64,000 bases of DNA from Chloroflexota bacterium (GTDB lineage Bacteria > Chloroflexota > UBA11872). Made by a program: the position numbers and the translations under genes. Below the pieces are notes generated by a model, which saw nothing but the letters and a program-made list of their open reading frames with translations, was not told the origin of the DNA and made no database searches. The first letter of the stretch is position 1; each line of letters starts with the position of its first letter. The stretch is from assembly GCA_022824495.1 (NCBI GenBank), contig JAJDZU010000009.1, positions 62,001 to 126,000 of the forward strand, written 5' to 3'. This document shows positions 34,721-43,838 of the stretch, in pieces.

Positions 34721-35899
34721 ATGACTACGTACCGAGTCGGGTTTTTGGGCGTGGGGCCGCGGGGGTTGAGCCAGGCGCGGGCGTACATGTTGCATCCGCG
34801 GGTGGAGATTGCGGCGCTGTGCGACGTGGATCCGGAGCGGCTGGGTGACGCGGCCGCGGAGTTCGGGGTGGAGCGAACGTACAGCGACTTCCGGGCGATG
34901 CTGGACACGGAGAACCTGGACATCGTCAACATTCCGACGCGGACCGACCTGCATGCGCCGTTGACAATCGGGGTACTTGAACACAGGGCGCCGAAGGCCG
35001 TCATCGTGGAGAAGCCGATGGCGACCAGCCTGACCGACGCCGACCGGATGCTGGAGCTGGCGGAGGCCAACGGGACGCGGCTGGCGATTCATCACCAGAT
35101 GCGGACGACGCCGACGTTCAACGTGGCCGACCGGCTGATCAACGCGGGCGAGATCGGGCCGCTGACGACGATCAAGATTCGCGGTAAGGGCTACTACGGC
35201 GGCTACGACATGCTGAACATCGGCACGCACATGCTGAACGGCACGCGCCGGTTCGCGGGCGATGCGCGCAGCGTGGTTGCCATGTGCCTGACCGGTGGGC
35301 GTCCAACCACGGCCGCGGACATAGTGGAGGGTTCGTACGGCTTCGGGCTGCTGGCGGGCGAGGACATTTCGGCGCTATATGAGTTCGAGAACGGCCTGAC
35401 TGCCTTTGCCGAAATGCACCGGCGCAGCGTGTCGGGCAGCGGCTGGGTGCACATCAAGATTTACGGCGAGGACGGGGCGCTGTGCCTGTACAACTCTCGG
35501 GAGCTGTTCATTCGGCGCGGGCGCGACGAGGTCGTAGACGACACGCCGTGGGAGCGATACGAGCTGGCCGACGAGGACCGGTACCTGCACGGGCACGACT
35601 ACTACGATCACGCGGGCGGCGACCTGTGGATGGCCGAGGAAACGGTGCGAGTGCTGGACGAAGACCGCGAGCACGAGTGCGGCGGGTTCGAGGGCCGGGC
35701 CGTGATGGAGATGATGGACGGGGCGTGGGTCTCGCACTTCAGCCGGTCGCGGGTGGACTTTCCGCTGGAGCGGGGCGAGCACCCGCTGCGCAAGGAACTG
35801 GCGAAGGCGGGATTGCCGGAGCCGGACCCGGAGCGAGGGAAGTTGCGGTACGCGGATTGGCTGCCGGGGGAACTGGCGAGGATCGAGGCGGCTGGCTAG
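34721..35899 (+). CDS. Gfo/Idh/MocA family oxidoreductase
   Basis: Oxidoreductase of 392 residues. GFLGVGPRGLSQARAYM is the Rossmann loop, and AVIVEKPMATSLTDADRML contains the EKP catalytic Lys; the conserved C-terminal sheet domain is present. The start is well supported: GAGGAG lies 6 bases before the ATG at 34721. The dinucleotide-binding residues ALCDVDPERLGD suggest NAD. The reaction is unknown; similar proteins oxidise sugars and inositol. It is divergent from the sulfatase-fold gene and followed convergently by a toxin gene. Confidence 0.9.
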   Translation: MTTYRVGFLGVGPRGLSQARAYMLHPRVEIAALCDVDPERLGDAAAEFGVERTYSDFRAMLDTENLDIVNIPTRTDLHAPLTIGVLEHRAPKAVIVEKPMATSLTDADRMLELAEANGTRLAIHHQMRTTPTFNVADRLINAGEIGPLTTIKIRGKGYYGGYDMLNIGTHMLNGTRRFAGDARSVVAMCLTGGRPTTAADIVEGSYGFGLLAGEDISALYEFENGLTAFAEMHRRSVSGSGWVHIKIYGEDGALCLYNSRELFIRRGRDEVVDDTPWERYELADEDRYLHGHDYYDHAGGDLWMAEETVRVLDEDREHECGGFEGRAVMEMMDGAWVSHFSRSRVDFPLERGEHPLRKELAKAGLPEPDPERGKLRYADWLPGELARIEAAG

Positions 35900-35934
35900 G
35901 CCGGAGTTGGGTCTGCCTTCGGGTTCAGGTGCGC

Positions 35935-36357
35935 TTAGGCAGCGGCCCAGGGGTCGATCAGGTTAATCCCGCTTCCTTCGAAGCCGGCGACGTCCCTGGT
36001 AGCTACTGAGGCTCCCCGGCAGCGGGCTATGGCCGCGATCTGGCAATCGGCATGGTTGATGGGGCGTCCGGCAGCGCGTCGGGCAGCGGCTATCAGGGCG
36101 TAGGCGTGGGCCGCCGCACTGTCGAAGGGGAGGATGCGGCCGGCAAAGTCCTCCGAGAGCATGCCCTCTACCTCGTCCAGCAGTCGGGTTCGCCGTTCGC
36201 CGGCCGGCAGGATCTCGACGCCGTACCGCAACTCGGCTTCGCTGACGGTGGAGAGGAACAAGCGTGGAACGGCCTGTGCGGCCACCCAGTCCACGACGGC
36301 GGGATTCGGATCGGGGCGCATCAGTTCCGAGACGACGTTGGTGTCCAGGACGATCAC
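35935..36357 (-). CDS. vapC: PIN-domain toxin of the VapC/FitB type
   Basis: Ribonuclease toxin of 140 residues. The four acidic positions of the PIN active site are all present: MIVLDTNVVSELM, EAELRYG, NHADCQIAAIA and ATRDVAGF. Its gene lies 10 bases after the antitoxin gene on the same strand. When free it cleaves RNA and slows growth; the antitoxin binds and inhibits it. The GINLIDPW ending is typical of the FitB group. Confidence 0.92.
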   Translation of the reverse strand: MIVLDTNVVSELMRPDPNPAVVDWVAAQAVPRLFLSTVSEAELRYGVEILPAGERRTRLLDEVEGMLSEDFAGRILPFDSAAAHAYALIAAARRAAGRPINHADCQIAAIARCRGASVATRDVAGFEGSGINLIDPWAAA

Positions 36358-36367
36358 CGCGGCCGCC

Positions 36368-36613
36368 TCAGTCGAATCGGGGCGGCTCGCGCATGGGTGA
36401 GCGAGGCGGGAGTTCCAGTTCGACGCCGCCCAGGGGCGCGAAGCGGGCGCGAATGGCGCTTGCCAGGTTCTTCGGCGCGGCGGGCTGGCGGTTGAGCGCC
36501 GTCCGCAGGATGTCGCGGACTTCCGCCTCCATGGATCGTCCGTTCGCAGCCGCCCGGAGGCGCAGCCGGCGCTTCAGCCCGTCGTCGAGGTTGCGCACGA
36601 TGATGCTGGCCAT
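36368..36613 (-). CDS. FitA-type antitoxin (ribbon-helix-helix)
   Basis: Antitoxin of 81 residues from the ATG at 36613. The N-terminal ribbon-helix-helix domain is ASIIVRNLDDGLKRRLRLRAAANGRSMEAEVRDILRTAL, typical of FitA/CopG-like repressors, followed by a Pro-rich tail that would wrap the toxin. Such antitoxins repress their own promoter. The toxin gene follows immediately. An ATG 24 bases earlier is possible but would add residues outside the domain. Confidence 0.9.
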   Translation of the reverse strand: MASIIVRNLDDGLKRRLRLRAAANGRSMEAEVRDILRTALNRQPAAPKNLASAIRARFAPLGGVELELPPRSPMREPPRFD

Positions 36614-36772
36614 GACCGGGTCTCCATCTACAGACACATACCGTTATAGCATGATTGCATTGATATCACCCTGAGTCTTGGACCGAGTGTTTGGGTCGTG
36701 AGACGGGCGCCGGCCCGCGCGGGATTCTCTCGGAAGACCGGGGGTTATACCTCGAGGCCGGTGCGCATGGTC

Positions 36773-36805
36773 GAAGAGGGCGGTTCGCGAACCGCCCCTA
36801 CGGCC
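36773..36805 (+). repeat. Palindromic intergenic repeat, copy 2
   Basis: A perfect 20-base palindrome at 36778-36797 (GGGCGGTTCG and its complement) inside GAAGA...CTACGG flanks shared with the copy at 31713. It sits in the 278-base gap between the antitoxin and argG, both transcribed away from it. Confidence 0.75.
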
Positions 36806-36891
36806 CTGCGGCGGCATGGCGTGGAACGCACCGGCGGGGATGGGGGGTGAGGGGGTAGGCTCGCGGAGGATTTCCTGGCGGGAGGGGCTTT

Positions 36892-38130
36892 GTGCGGATT
36901 GAGGACCTGGCGGGGATGACGATTGGCGCCGCGGTTTCAGGCGGGCTGGATAGCTGCACGGCCACGCGATGGCTGGTTGAGGAGGGCGTGGGCGTCGTTG
37001 GGCTGACGGCCGACCTGGGGCAGCCGGACGAAGACGACATCAATGACGTGGCCGAACGCATGCGCGTGGCCGGGGCGCAGGAAGCGCTGATCGTGGACGC
37101 GCGCGAGTCGCTAGCGCGGGCCGGGCTGGAAGTGATCCAGGCGCAGGCGAAGTACGAGGGCGGCTACTGGAATACCACGGGCATCGCGCGGTACGCGACC
37201 GTGGCGGCGATCCTGCCGGAACTGACGGCGCGAGGTCTGACGGTGCTGAGCCATGGGGCGACCGGGCGCGGCAACGACCAGGTTCGGTTCCAACTGGCGA
37301 CGAACATGCTGGCGCCGGGGGTGGAGGTGTACGCGCCGTGGCGCGACCCGAGTTTCCTGGAGCAGTTTCCGGGGCGGCGCGAGATGATCGCGTATTGCGA
37401 GGCCGAGGAGATTCCAATCCGGGCGACGCTGGACAAGCCCTATTCGACGGACGCGAACCTGCTGGGATTGACGCACGAGGCCGGACTGCTGGAAGAGTTG
37501 AGCACGCACGCGCAGTTCGTGGAGCCGGAGATGGGGGTATACCCCAAGGACGCGCCGGACGAGGAAACGCGGGTGTCGTTCCGGTTCGAGGCGGGTACGC
37601 CGGTGGCGATGGATGGGGACGAGATTCCGCTGCTGGAGGTCTTCGAACGGGCGAATGCGATTGGCGGGGCGAACGGGGTTGGCATCGGGTTGCATACGGT
37701 GGAGAACCGGTTTGTGGGGATCAAGTCGCGCGGGGTGTACGAGGCGCCGGGCATGGAACTGCTGGGCAGCGCCTACGAGTACCTGCTGCAGCTGATCCTG
37801 GACCGGCGGACGCGGCCGGTGTTCGATTCGCTGTCGGCGGCGCTGGGGCGTCAGATTTACGAGGGCTACTGGTATGACCTGGCGAGCACGGCGCTGCGGC
37901 GGGCCATCGGCGAAGTGACGCGGCTGGCGACGGGCACGGTGCACGTGGACGTGTACCGGGGCCACGCACAGTTCGCAGGGGCGGAGGACGCGCCGCATTC
38001 GCTCTATAGTGACGCCTCAAGCATGGAAGGCGTGGGGGACTTTGACCATGTGGATTCGGAAGGGTTCCTGGGTGTGCTGGGAGTCAGCGCGCGCGCGGCG
38101 AACGCTGGCGGGCAGACGAGCCGGGAGTAA
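36892..38130 (+). CDS. argG: Argininosuccinate synthase
   Basis: ATP-dependent ligase joining citrulline and aspartate to give argininosuccinate, 412 residues. The ATP pyrophosphatase motif AAVSGGLDSCTATRWL, SHGATGRGNDQVRFQL, APWRDPSF, DKPYSTDANLLGLTHEAG, YPKDAPDEE and TVENRFVGIKSRGVYEAPG are the conserved segments. The GTG start is preceded by GGGAGGGG at a suitable distance. It stands alone here, without argH or other arginine genes, among repeats and catabolic genes. The last 20 residues are an Ala-rich extension. Confidence 0.94.
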   Translation: MRIEDLAGMTIGAAVSGGLDSCTATRWLVEEGVGVVGLTADLGQPDEDDINDVAERMRVAGAQEALIVDARESLARAGLEVIQAQAKYEGGYWNTTGIARYATVAAILPELTARGLTVLSHGATGRGNDQVRFQLATNMLAPGVEVYAPWRDPSFLEQFPGRREMIAYCEAEEIPIRATLDKPYSTDANLLGLTHEAGLLEELSTHAQFVEPEMGVYPKDAPDEETRVSFRFEAGTPVAMDGDEIPLLEVFERANAIGGANGVGIGLHTVENRFVGIKSRGVYEAPGMELLGSAYEYLLQLILDRRTRPVFDSLSAALGRQIYEGYWYDLASTALRRAIGEVTRLATGTVHVDVYRGHAQFAGAEDAPHSLYSDASSMEGVGDFDHVDSEGFLGVLGVSARAANAGGQTSRE

Positions 38131-38159
38131 TGGGTAGCTTTGGGCAATGAGCCACGCAA

Positions 38160-38262
38160 AGACCCTCACCACAACCTTCTCGCGCGGGAGACCTTTGTCT
38201 AACTCGAGGGGTGGTTGCCCGGAAGACCCTCACCCCAACCCTCTCCCGCTGTGCAGAGCGGG
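38160..38262. repeat. CCCTCACCC repeat array, copies 2-3
   Basis: Two related units follow argG: AGACCCTCACCACAACCTTCTC at about 38160 and GAAGACCCTCACCCCAACCC at 38222, separated by the module GGGAGACCTTTGTCTAACTC. The second unit ends in a hairpin-like CCCGCT...AGCGGG. The position after the argG stop suggests a terminator-like role. Confidence 0.6.
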
Positions 38263-38293
38263 TTCACCAATGAGCCCGAGGGGCCAGTAACGC

Positions 38294-40138
38294 ATGACGA
38301 TGATGATGGTGCGGCGGCCGGACGTGGGGACGCTGTCGGTTGCGGCTGCCGTGGTGCTGGGCTTGCAGGCGGTTCGGGTTTTTACCAGCCACATTTTCTG
38401 GGTGGTCGGGGAGACCTCGGACCGGGTGCTGCTGGCGGCGATCGTGTTTGGCGGAGTAATCCTGTGGGGCCTGGCGGGTCCGCTGGCACGGTTTCTTGGG
38501 ATTGGTCATGCCCGGCGCATTTCGATCGTGCTGCTGGCAGGAATGGCCGTGGCGGGTCAGTTGTCGGGGTCGCCGACGGCGGACATGTGGATCGGCGGCG
38601 TGGGGACGGTTGTCTTCGGGTGGGTGCTGGCGCTGTGGGTGGCGAGCGTGGGTCGCGCCGCCGGGCAAGGACTGGCCCTGGCGTTTACGGCGGACGTGGC
38701 GATCCGGGGCGTATTCCGAACGGTGGACGCGCCGCTGAGCGACTCGCCGTGGGCGGCGGGGATCGTGGCGCTGCTGGCACTGCTGGCGCTGGGCGGCGGC
38801 TGGCGGGCGGCAGGTCGAACGGCCGAGTTTGGCGGCCCGCTGCGGAGCATTCCGCTGCTTGGTCTTGGATCGGCCCTGATGGTGTTCATGGCGTTCAGCG
38901 GGAACTTTGGACAGACAGCGGCGCCGAGCGGCCTTGACTTGCGGGCGGCGTTGATCTGGGTGGCGGCCGCCGCGACGGCGGGGCTGGGGTGGTCGTCGGC
39001 TTCGGCGAAGTCAGGCCGAGGGATGAGTTTCGTTCACGTGGCGGCGGCATCGCTGGTGATGGTGGCGGGGGCGTTGCTGGCCGGCTCGGCGCCGAGCAGC
39101 ACGATTCCGGGGCTTGCGCTGGTGGGGCTGGGTCTGCCAGTGGTCGTGACGGCGCTGTTTCCGGAGGACCGGAAGCCGCGGACGTCGGCTTGGTCGACTG
39201 TCAACGTGACGGTGGGCGGCGTGCTGCTGGTGGCGCTGCTGTTCATCTTCTACTCCTTCTATGCGCCTGCCTGGGTGTTGCCGGGATCGGTCGGGGCGAC
39301 GGTGGTGCTGGCGCTGGGGTCGTCGTTGAGTCGTCATCAAATGCAAGGAAGGCGGTTGATTCCGTTCTGGGCGCCGCTGCTGTTTCTGCCGCCGTTTGCC
39401 GTGGGGCTGGTTTCGGGCGCGCCGTCGGCCGACTCGACGCCGTTGGAGGCCGGGGCCAACCTGAACGTGATGACGTACAACATCCGGCAGGGGTTCGGCG
39501 GGACCAGTAAGTTCGACCTGGAGGCGGTGGCCCAGGAGATCGAGAAGCGGCCGACGGACATCGTGGGGTTGCAGGAGATCGGGCGCGGCTGGGTGATTTC
39601 GGGCGCCGTAGACACGATGGCTTGGTTGTCGCTGCGGCTGGACATGCCGGCCTACTACGGCGCCAACCTGGGTGATCTGTGGGGGAACGCGGTGCTGACG
39701 CGGCTGCCGGTGTTTGGGGTGGCCAACACGCACTTCAATAGCGAGGGGCGGGTGCCGCGCGGTTTCCAGCGCATAGGCATTCAGACCTCAGGCGCTCCCA
39801 TCACCATCCTGCATACGCACCTGGACCACGAGGATGACGGGGATACGGTGCGTGCGGCGCAGGTGGTGCGGATCCTGGAGGACTGGGGGAATACGCCGCG
39901 GACGATCCTGCTGGGCGACTTGAACGCGGAGCCGGATACGGTGGCGATTCGCACGCTGGGGAATGCGGGGTTCGTGGACGCGAGTCCCGACGGTCCGTTG
40001 ACGTATCCGGCGGTCGAGCCGGACGAGCGGATTGACTACATCTTCGTGACCCCGGACCTGAGCGTGACCGAGGTCGAGACGCGGAAGTCGCTGGCTTCGG
40101 ACCATTTTCCGGTGTGGGCATCGCTGGCGGGGGCGTAG
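38294..40138 (+). CDS. Membrane-anchored endonuclease/exonuclease/phosphatase (EEP) family protein
   Basis: Protein of 614 residues. About ten to eleven membrane helices fill residues 10-380, then a soluble EEP domain: NVMTYNIRQGFGG, IVGLQEIGRGW, ILHTHLDHEDD, ILLGDLNAEPDT, DYIFVTPDL and the catalytic SDHFPVWA. All catalytic segments look intact. Such fusions are probably envelope phospholipase/phosphodiesterases acting outside the membrane. Several ATGs occur at the start (38294, 38300, 38303), so the exact N-terminus is approximate. The GNAT gene start overlaps its end by 25 bases. Confidence 0.85.
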   Translation: MTMMMVRRPDVGTLSVAAAVVLGLQAVRVFTSHIFWVVGETSDRVLLAAIVFGGVILWGLAGPLARFLGIGHARRISIVLLAGMAVAGQLSGSPTADMWIGGVGTVVFGWVLALWVASVGRAAGQGLALAFTADVAIRGVFRTVDAPLSDSPWAAGIVALLALLALGGGWRAAGRTAEFGGPLRSIPLLGLGSALMVFMAFSGNFGQTAAPSGLDLRAALIWVAAAATAGLGWSSASAKSGRGMSFVHVAAASLVMVAGALLAGSAPSSTIPGLALVGLGLPVVVTALFPEDRKPRTSAWSTVNVTVGGVLLVALLFIFYSFYAPAWVLPGSVGATVVLALGSSLSRHQMQGRRLIPFWAPLLFLPPFAVGLVSGAPSADSTPLEAGANLNVMTYNIRQGFGGTSKFDLEAVAQEIEKRPTDIVGLQEIGRGWVISGAVDTMAWLSLRLDMPAYYGANLGDLWGNAVLTRLPVFGVANTHFNSEGRVPRGFQRIGIQTSGAPITILHTHLDHEDDGDTVRAAQVVRILEDWGNTPRTILLGDLNAEPDTVAIRTLGNAGFVDASPDGPLTYPAVEPDERIDYIFVTPDLSVTEVETRKSLASDHFPVWASLAGA

Positions 40139-40797
40139 GCACAGCCGGCGAAATCTCGATCCGGCCCGCGACGGCAAGAGATGCCGAAGCGGTGGGATAT
40201 CTGCTGGCTGACGCGGCAGGCCCGCTGGCGGCTCCGATCTGGGGCGGCGGGAGCATCGAGCGCACGCGGGAGCGCTATGCGGGCATGTTTGCGTGCTGGG
40301 GCGGTTCCGACCATCACTTTGTGGCTTGCGAGGACGAGAGGGTTGTTGGCGTGATTGCGCACATGGCGGATCGAACGGATCCCTGGCAGTCGCTGCGAGC
40401 ATCGCTGGCAACCATGCGGGTCTACGGGCTGTTCGGCTTGCTGGCGCTCTCGTGGCGGATGCGGCACATGGTGTCGGCGGAGCCGGCGTTCGTGCGGAAC
40501 AGTTACAGCGTTTGGAACCTGGCGGTGGAGGAGGCGCAGCGGCGGCGGGGGATTGGATCGGAGCTGCTGGCGCACGCGCACGCGGGGGCGCGGGAGGCGG
40601 GGGCGTTGACGGTGGGGCTTGAGGTGCTGATTGGCAACACGGCGGCGATTCGGTTTTATGAACACGCGGGGTACAAGGAGCGAAGGCGGCGGGAGTCAGC
40701 CGGGCTGCGGGAGATGACGGGTGCGGCTGGGTTGATCTATATGGCGCGGGCGGTCAGAGACGACGATCAGACGGCGGCGAGGGTGTCTTCGAGGTAG
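40114..40797 (+). CDS. GNAT family N-acetyltransferase
   Basis: Acetyltransferase of 227 residues with GTG start overlapping the previous gene. ISIRPATARDAEAVGYLL begins the fold; WNLAVEEAQRRRGIGSELLAHAHAGAREAG carries the acetyl-CoA-binding RxxGxG motif and VLIGNTAAIRFYEHAGYKE is the C-terminal signature. Acceptor unknown. The end overlaps the convergent isomerase gene by 31 bases. Coupling with the EEP gene suggests joint transcription but not a common pathway. Confidence 0.85.
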   Translation: MGIAGGGVGTAGEISIRPATARDAEAVGYLLADAAGPLAAPIWGGGSIERTRERYAGMFACWGGSDHHFVACEDERVVGVIAHMADRTDPWQSLRASLATMRVYGLFGLLALSWRMRHMVSAEPAFVRNSYSVWNLAVEEAQRRRGIGSELLAHAHAGAREAGALTVGLEVLIGNTAAIRFYEHAGYKERRRRESAGLREMTGAAGLIYMARAVRDDDQTAARVSSR

Positions 40798-41585
40798 GCG
40801 CGGGATCTTGGGAGGACGACGGCGGGGTCGTCGGTGAAGCCGAAGGCTTCGATGGAGAGGAGGCCTTCGTAGCCGACGGATTTGAGCTTGCGGATGATGG
40901 GGGCGAAGTCGGTGTCGCCTTCGCCGGGGGCGTGCATGTTGGCGTCGTTGACGTGGACGTGGGCAAGCCAGGGGAGGGCGAGATCAACGGCTTCTTCGAA
41001 CGTCTGCGTTTCCTGGCTGATTTGCTTGACGTCGAGGACGAGCTTGACGGCGGGGTGATTCATGGCGCGGGCCACCGAGATGCCTTCGCGGGTGTCGTTC
41101 ATGAAGTTGGTGAGGGAGGCGACGAGGGGTTCGAGGCAGAGGATGATGCCGAGGCGGTCGGCCTCGTCGGCGGCGGGTCGGAGCTCGTCGATGAAGAGGT
41201 CGACGGCTTCCTTGAAGGTCGCGTCCGGGGGTGCGTGGCGTTGGCGGGGGGAGCCGACAACGATGATGGATGCGCCGAAATGGGCGGCCATTTGGACGAT
41301 GGCGACCAGTTCGGCGGCCGATGCGCGGCGCAGGTCGGGGTCGCGGGAGACCAGGTTGAGGTGGGGGGCGTGCTGGAGGAGGGAGTTGAAGGCGACGACT
41401 TCGAGGTTGTGGGCGCGAGCGACCTGGCGAACCTGGACGCGCATGGCGGGATCGGGGTCGGCGACCGGGGTGCCGAGTGAGCCGGGGATGAGTTCGACGG
41501 CGTCGAAGCCCGTCTCGGCGGCGAGTTGGAAGAAGGCCTCGATGGGGCGGTCGTCGAGGGTCTTGTTGCAGAGGGCCAGGCGCAC
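40767..41585 (-). CDS. Sugar phosphate isomerase/epimerase (xylose isomerase-like TIM barrel)
   Basis: TIM-barrel protein of 272 residues. FQLAAETGFDAVELIPGS, SIIVVGSPRQRH, IILCLEPLVAS, VKLVLDVKQIS and WLAHVHVNDANMHAPGEGDTDF carry the metal-binding Glu, Asp and His residues of the family. Relatives include hydroxypyruvate isomerases and sugar 3-epimerases, and they often occur with Gfo/Idh genes. A 421-base repeat region separates it from the aldo-keto reductase gene on the same strand. Confidence 0.9.
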   Translation of the reverse strand: MRLALCNKTLDDRPIEAFFQLAAETGFDAVELIPGSLGTPVADPDPAMRVQVRQVARAHNLEVVAFNSLLQHAPHLNLVSRDPDLRRASAAELVAIVQMAAHFGASIIVVGSPRQRHAPPDATFKEAVDLFIDELRPAADEADRLGIILCLEPLVASLTNFMNDTREGISVARAMNHPAVKLVLDVKQISQETQTFEEAVDLALPWLAHVHVNDANMHAPGEGDTDFAPIIRKLKSVGYEGLLSIEAFGFTDDPAVVLPRSRAYLEDTLAAV

Positions 41586-42006
41586 TTAGGAACCTTTGAA
41601 CAGCCTGGGAGCGGTTGGCCGGAAGACCGTCACCCCAACCCTCTCCCACGGGAGACCTTTGCGTAACTCAAGCGCGAGTGCCCCGAAGACCCCATGTCTA
41701 TTCCCCAGGAGAGGGGAAGAGCGGCGTCGTCGCGGGGGCAGCGTGGTTCGCTCAGGGCTTGGGAGGGACTCCGGGCTTTCGACCCTCACCCTAGCCCTCT
41801 CCCTGCCAGGGAGAGGGAAGAAGACGGCGGCTCCTCGAAGGGATGGACTCCAGGCACCCTCCGGCCAAGACGTCGCCGGCCTCTTCCCCAAGCGAGCCAA
41901 GAGGCCACGCCCCGGAGGATGGGGGTTATGCAAAGGTCTCCTCAAGTGAGAAGGAGAAAGAGCGGACGCGGCTTGGGGGGCGAGGGGCACTTTGCAAAGG
42001 TCTCAC
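41586..42006. repeat. Repeat-rich 421-base intergenic region
   Basis: No gene is seen. It holds CCCTCACCC-type units at 41617-41690 and 41781-41820, the latter with a perfect hairpin (CCCTCTCCCTG.CAGGGAGAGGG), plus GGAGACCTTTGC at 41651-41662 whose inverted copies GCAAAGGTCTC(C) occur at 41930-41941 and 41994-42004. The arrangement looks like a mosaic of short mobile or recombining modules. Confidence 0.65.
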
Positions 42007-42942
42007 CTAGGGGTTGCGGATTTCGGCGAAGGCGGGGAAGTCGTGGGCCTCGCGGTGGTACTCGTGGTCGAAGTAGGTGGTGGTTTTGTAGTACTCGTGG
42101 CGGCCGTCGGTGGCTTCGCGGTGGATGCGGGCCAGAAGGTCGGCCTGCTCGGAGTCCGACATGGGCCTGAAGGTGCGGGCGATTTCCAGGTCCTGGGCGA
42201 GGTCGCGCTCGTCGACGATGCCGCAGATGAGTGCGGCGATGGGCTGGGAGAGGGCGTAGCGGCGGCAGTCCTGGGCCGTGAGGCCGTTGACGCCGACGAA
42301 CTGGCCGTTGCCGCCGAGCGACTTCATGCCGAGGCAGGCGATGCCGCGCTGGTTGAGCAGCGGGAGGATCTCGGACTTGAAGCTGCGGAAGGCGCCATCG
42401 AAGGGGCTAATGGGCATCTGGCAGGCGTCCCACTCGAAGTCGAAATCGAGCATGGCGCGGAGGATGTGGGGGCTCTTGTGGCCGGTGAAGCCGATGTAGC
42501 GGACGAGGCCGCGTTCGCGGGCTTCGAGGGCGGCCTCGACGGCGCCGCCGGGTTCGAAGATCCACTCGGGGTCGTTGTCGTAGTTGACTTCGTGGAACTG
42601 CCAGAGGTCGAGGTGGTCCACCTGGAGGCGGCGGAGGCTGTCATCGAGCTGCGAGCGGGCGGTTTTGGCGTCGCGGGCGCAGACCTTGGTCATGAGGAAG
42701 ACGTCGTCGCGGCGGCCCTGGATGGCACGGCCGTAGCGTTCCTCGCTGACGCCGTAGCCGTAGTCCCAGGCGGTGTCGAGGAAGGTGATGCCGGCGTCGA
42801 TGGCGGCGGGGATGACGCGGGCAGCTTCTTCGTCCGTTACGGAGGAGCGGGAGAGGTGGCCGCCGCCGAGGCCGATGATTGAGAAGGTGTCGGGATGGCG
42901 GCCGAGGCTCCGGGTGGGGAGCGGGGTTTCGTGCGGAGGCAT
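42007..42942 (-). CDS. Aldo-keto reductase
   Basis: NADPH-dependent (beta/alpha)8 reductase of 311 residues. The catalytic tetrad is present: Asp and Tyr in FLDTAWDYGYGVSEERYG, Lys in VFLMTKVCARD and His in LDLWQFHEVNYD. It may act on sugar aldehydes or ketones. Its ATG overlaps the epimerase stop (TGATG), so it is translationally coupled with that gene. It is the last gene of a minus-strand unit starting at 45441. Confidence 0.92.
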   Translation of the reverse strand: MPPHETPLPTRSLGRHPDTFSIIGLGGGHLSRSSVTDEEAARVIPAAIDAGITFLDTAWDYGYGVSEERYGRAIQGRRDDVFLMTKVCARDAKTARSQLDDSLRRLQVDHLDLWQFHEVNYDNDPEWIFEPGGAVEAALEARERGLVRYIGFTGHKSPHILRAMLDFDFEWDACQMPISPFDGAFRSFKSEILPLLNQRGIACLGMKSLGGNGQFVGVNGLTAQDCRRYALSQPIAALICGIVDERDLAQDLEIARTFRPMSDSEQADLLARIHREATDGRHEYYKTTTYFDHEYHREAHDFPAFAEIRNP

Positions 42943-43727
42943 CAGGTCATTCCGGGAACTTCGAAGCCCCAGAGGGAGTAGACGCCGCCCTTGGGGAGGA
43001 CCTCGTCGGCGTATTCCTCAGCGTTGTCCACCGGGCGGTAGCCGAGTTCGCTGACGGCGTTGGTGATGTCCCAATAGGCGCGGGCGTTGGCGGAGATGCC
43101 GTAGTAGATGCCGTACTTGATGTTGGGAGCGACGATTGAACGCTCCACGAGGTTGAGCAGGTCGCGGTCGCTGAGCCAAGTGGAGAGGATACGGGGGCCC
43201 ATGCTGAAGTCGGTCGGCTTCTGGCGGTACTCGTAGCTGCCGATCCGGAGGACGATGACTTCCATGCCGTGGCGGTCGGAGAAGTAGCGGCCGAGGGCTT
43301 CGCCCCAGATCTTGGCGGCGCCGTAGACGCCATCGGGCCGGGGGAGGGACTCGGCGTCGCAGCGTTCGCCGACGATTTCGTACCAGCCGGTGGCGTGGTT
43401 GGAACTGGCGTAGATGAAGCGGCGGACGCCGGCGAGGCGGGCGGCTTCGTAGGCGTTCCAGAGGCCGACGATATTCGGCTGCACGTAGGGTTCGAATTCG
43501 TCGGTGTTGTGGTTGGACTTGGCGTGCATGTGGACGACGACGTCCTGGCCGGCGAAGGCCTGGGCGATGGTGTCCACGTCGTCGAAATCGAGCTGAATGA
43601 AGCGCGGGTCGTCGTTGGGGCTGCGCGACGTACCGGTGACGTCAAAGCAGTCGGGGAGATCCTCCATGAGGGTTTGCCCGATCTTGCCGGTCGCGCCGGT
43701 CACCATCACCTTGAGCCGATCAGCCAT
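42942..43727 (-). CDS. NAD-dependent epimerase/dehydratase (extended SDR)
   Basis: SDR protein of 261 residues from the ATG at 43727. VMVTGATGKIGQTLME binds the cofactor; DVVVHMHAKSNHN, FIYASSNHATGWYE and GVYGAAKIWGEAL (YxxxK) provide the catalytic Ser, Tyr and Lys. It resembles uronate dehydrogenase-like and sugar epimerase proteins, and a uronate-type substrate would fit the surrounding catabolic genes. It is followed without gap by the aldo-keto reductase gene. Confidence 0.9.
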   Translation of the reverse strand: MADRLKVMVTGATGKIGQTLMEDLPDCFDVTGTSRSPNDDPRFIQLDFDDVDTIAQAFAGQDVVVHMHAKSNHNTDEFEPYVQPNIVGLWNAYEAARLAGVRRFIYASSNHATGWYEIVGERCDAESLPRPDGVYGAAKIWGEALGRYFSDRHGMEVIVLRIGSYEYRQKPTDFSMGPRILSTWLSDRDLLNLVERSIVAPNIKYGIYYGISANARAYWDITNAVSELGYRPVDNAEEYADEVLPKGGVYSLWGFEVPGMT

Positions 43728-43838
43728 GAACAAGCTCCCCGCTGGGATTGCGGACGCCGGCCGGCGCCCGCTGGCGAAGGATACCGAGCCGGGGCCTCGG
43801 CGCATGGTTGCGACCGAGGATCGGCCGGCTTTTGCCGG

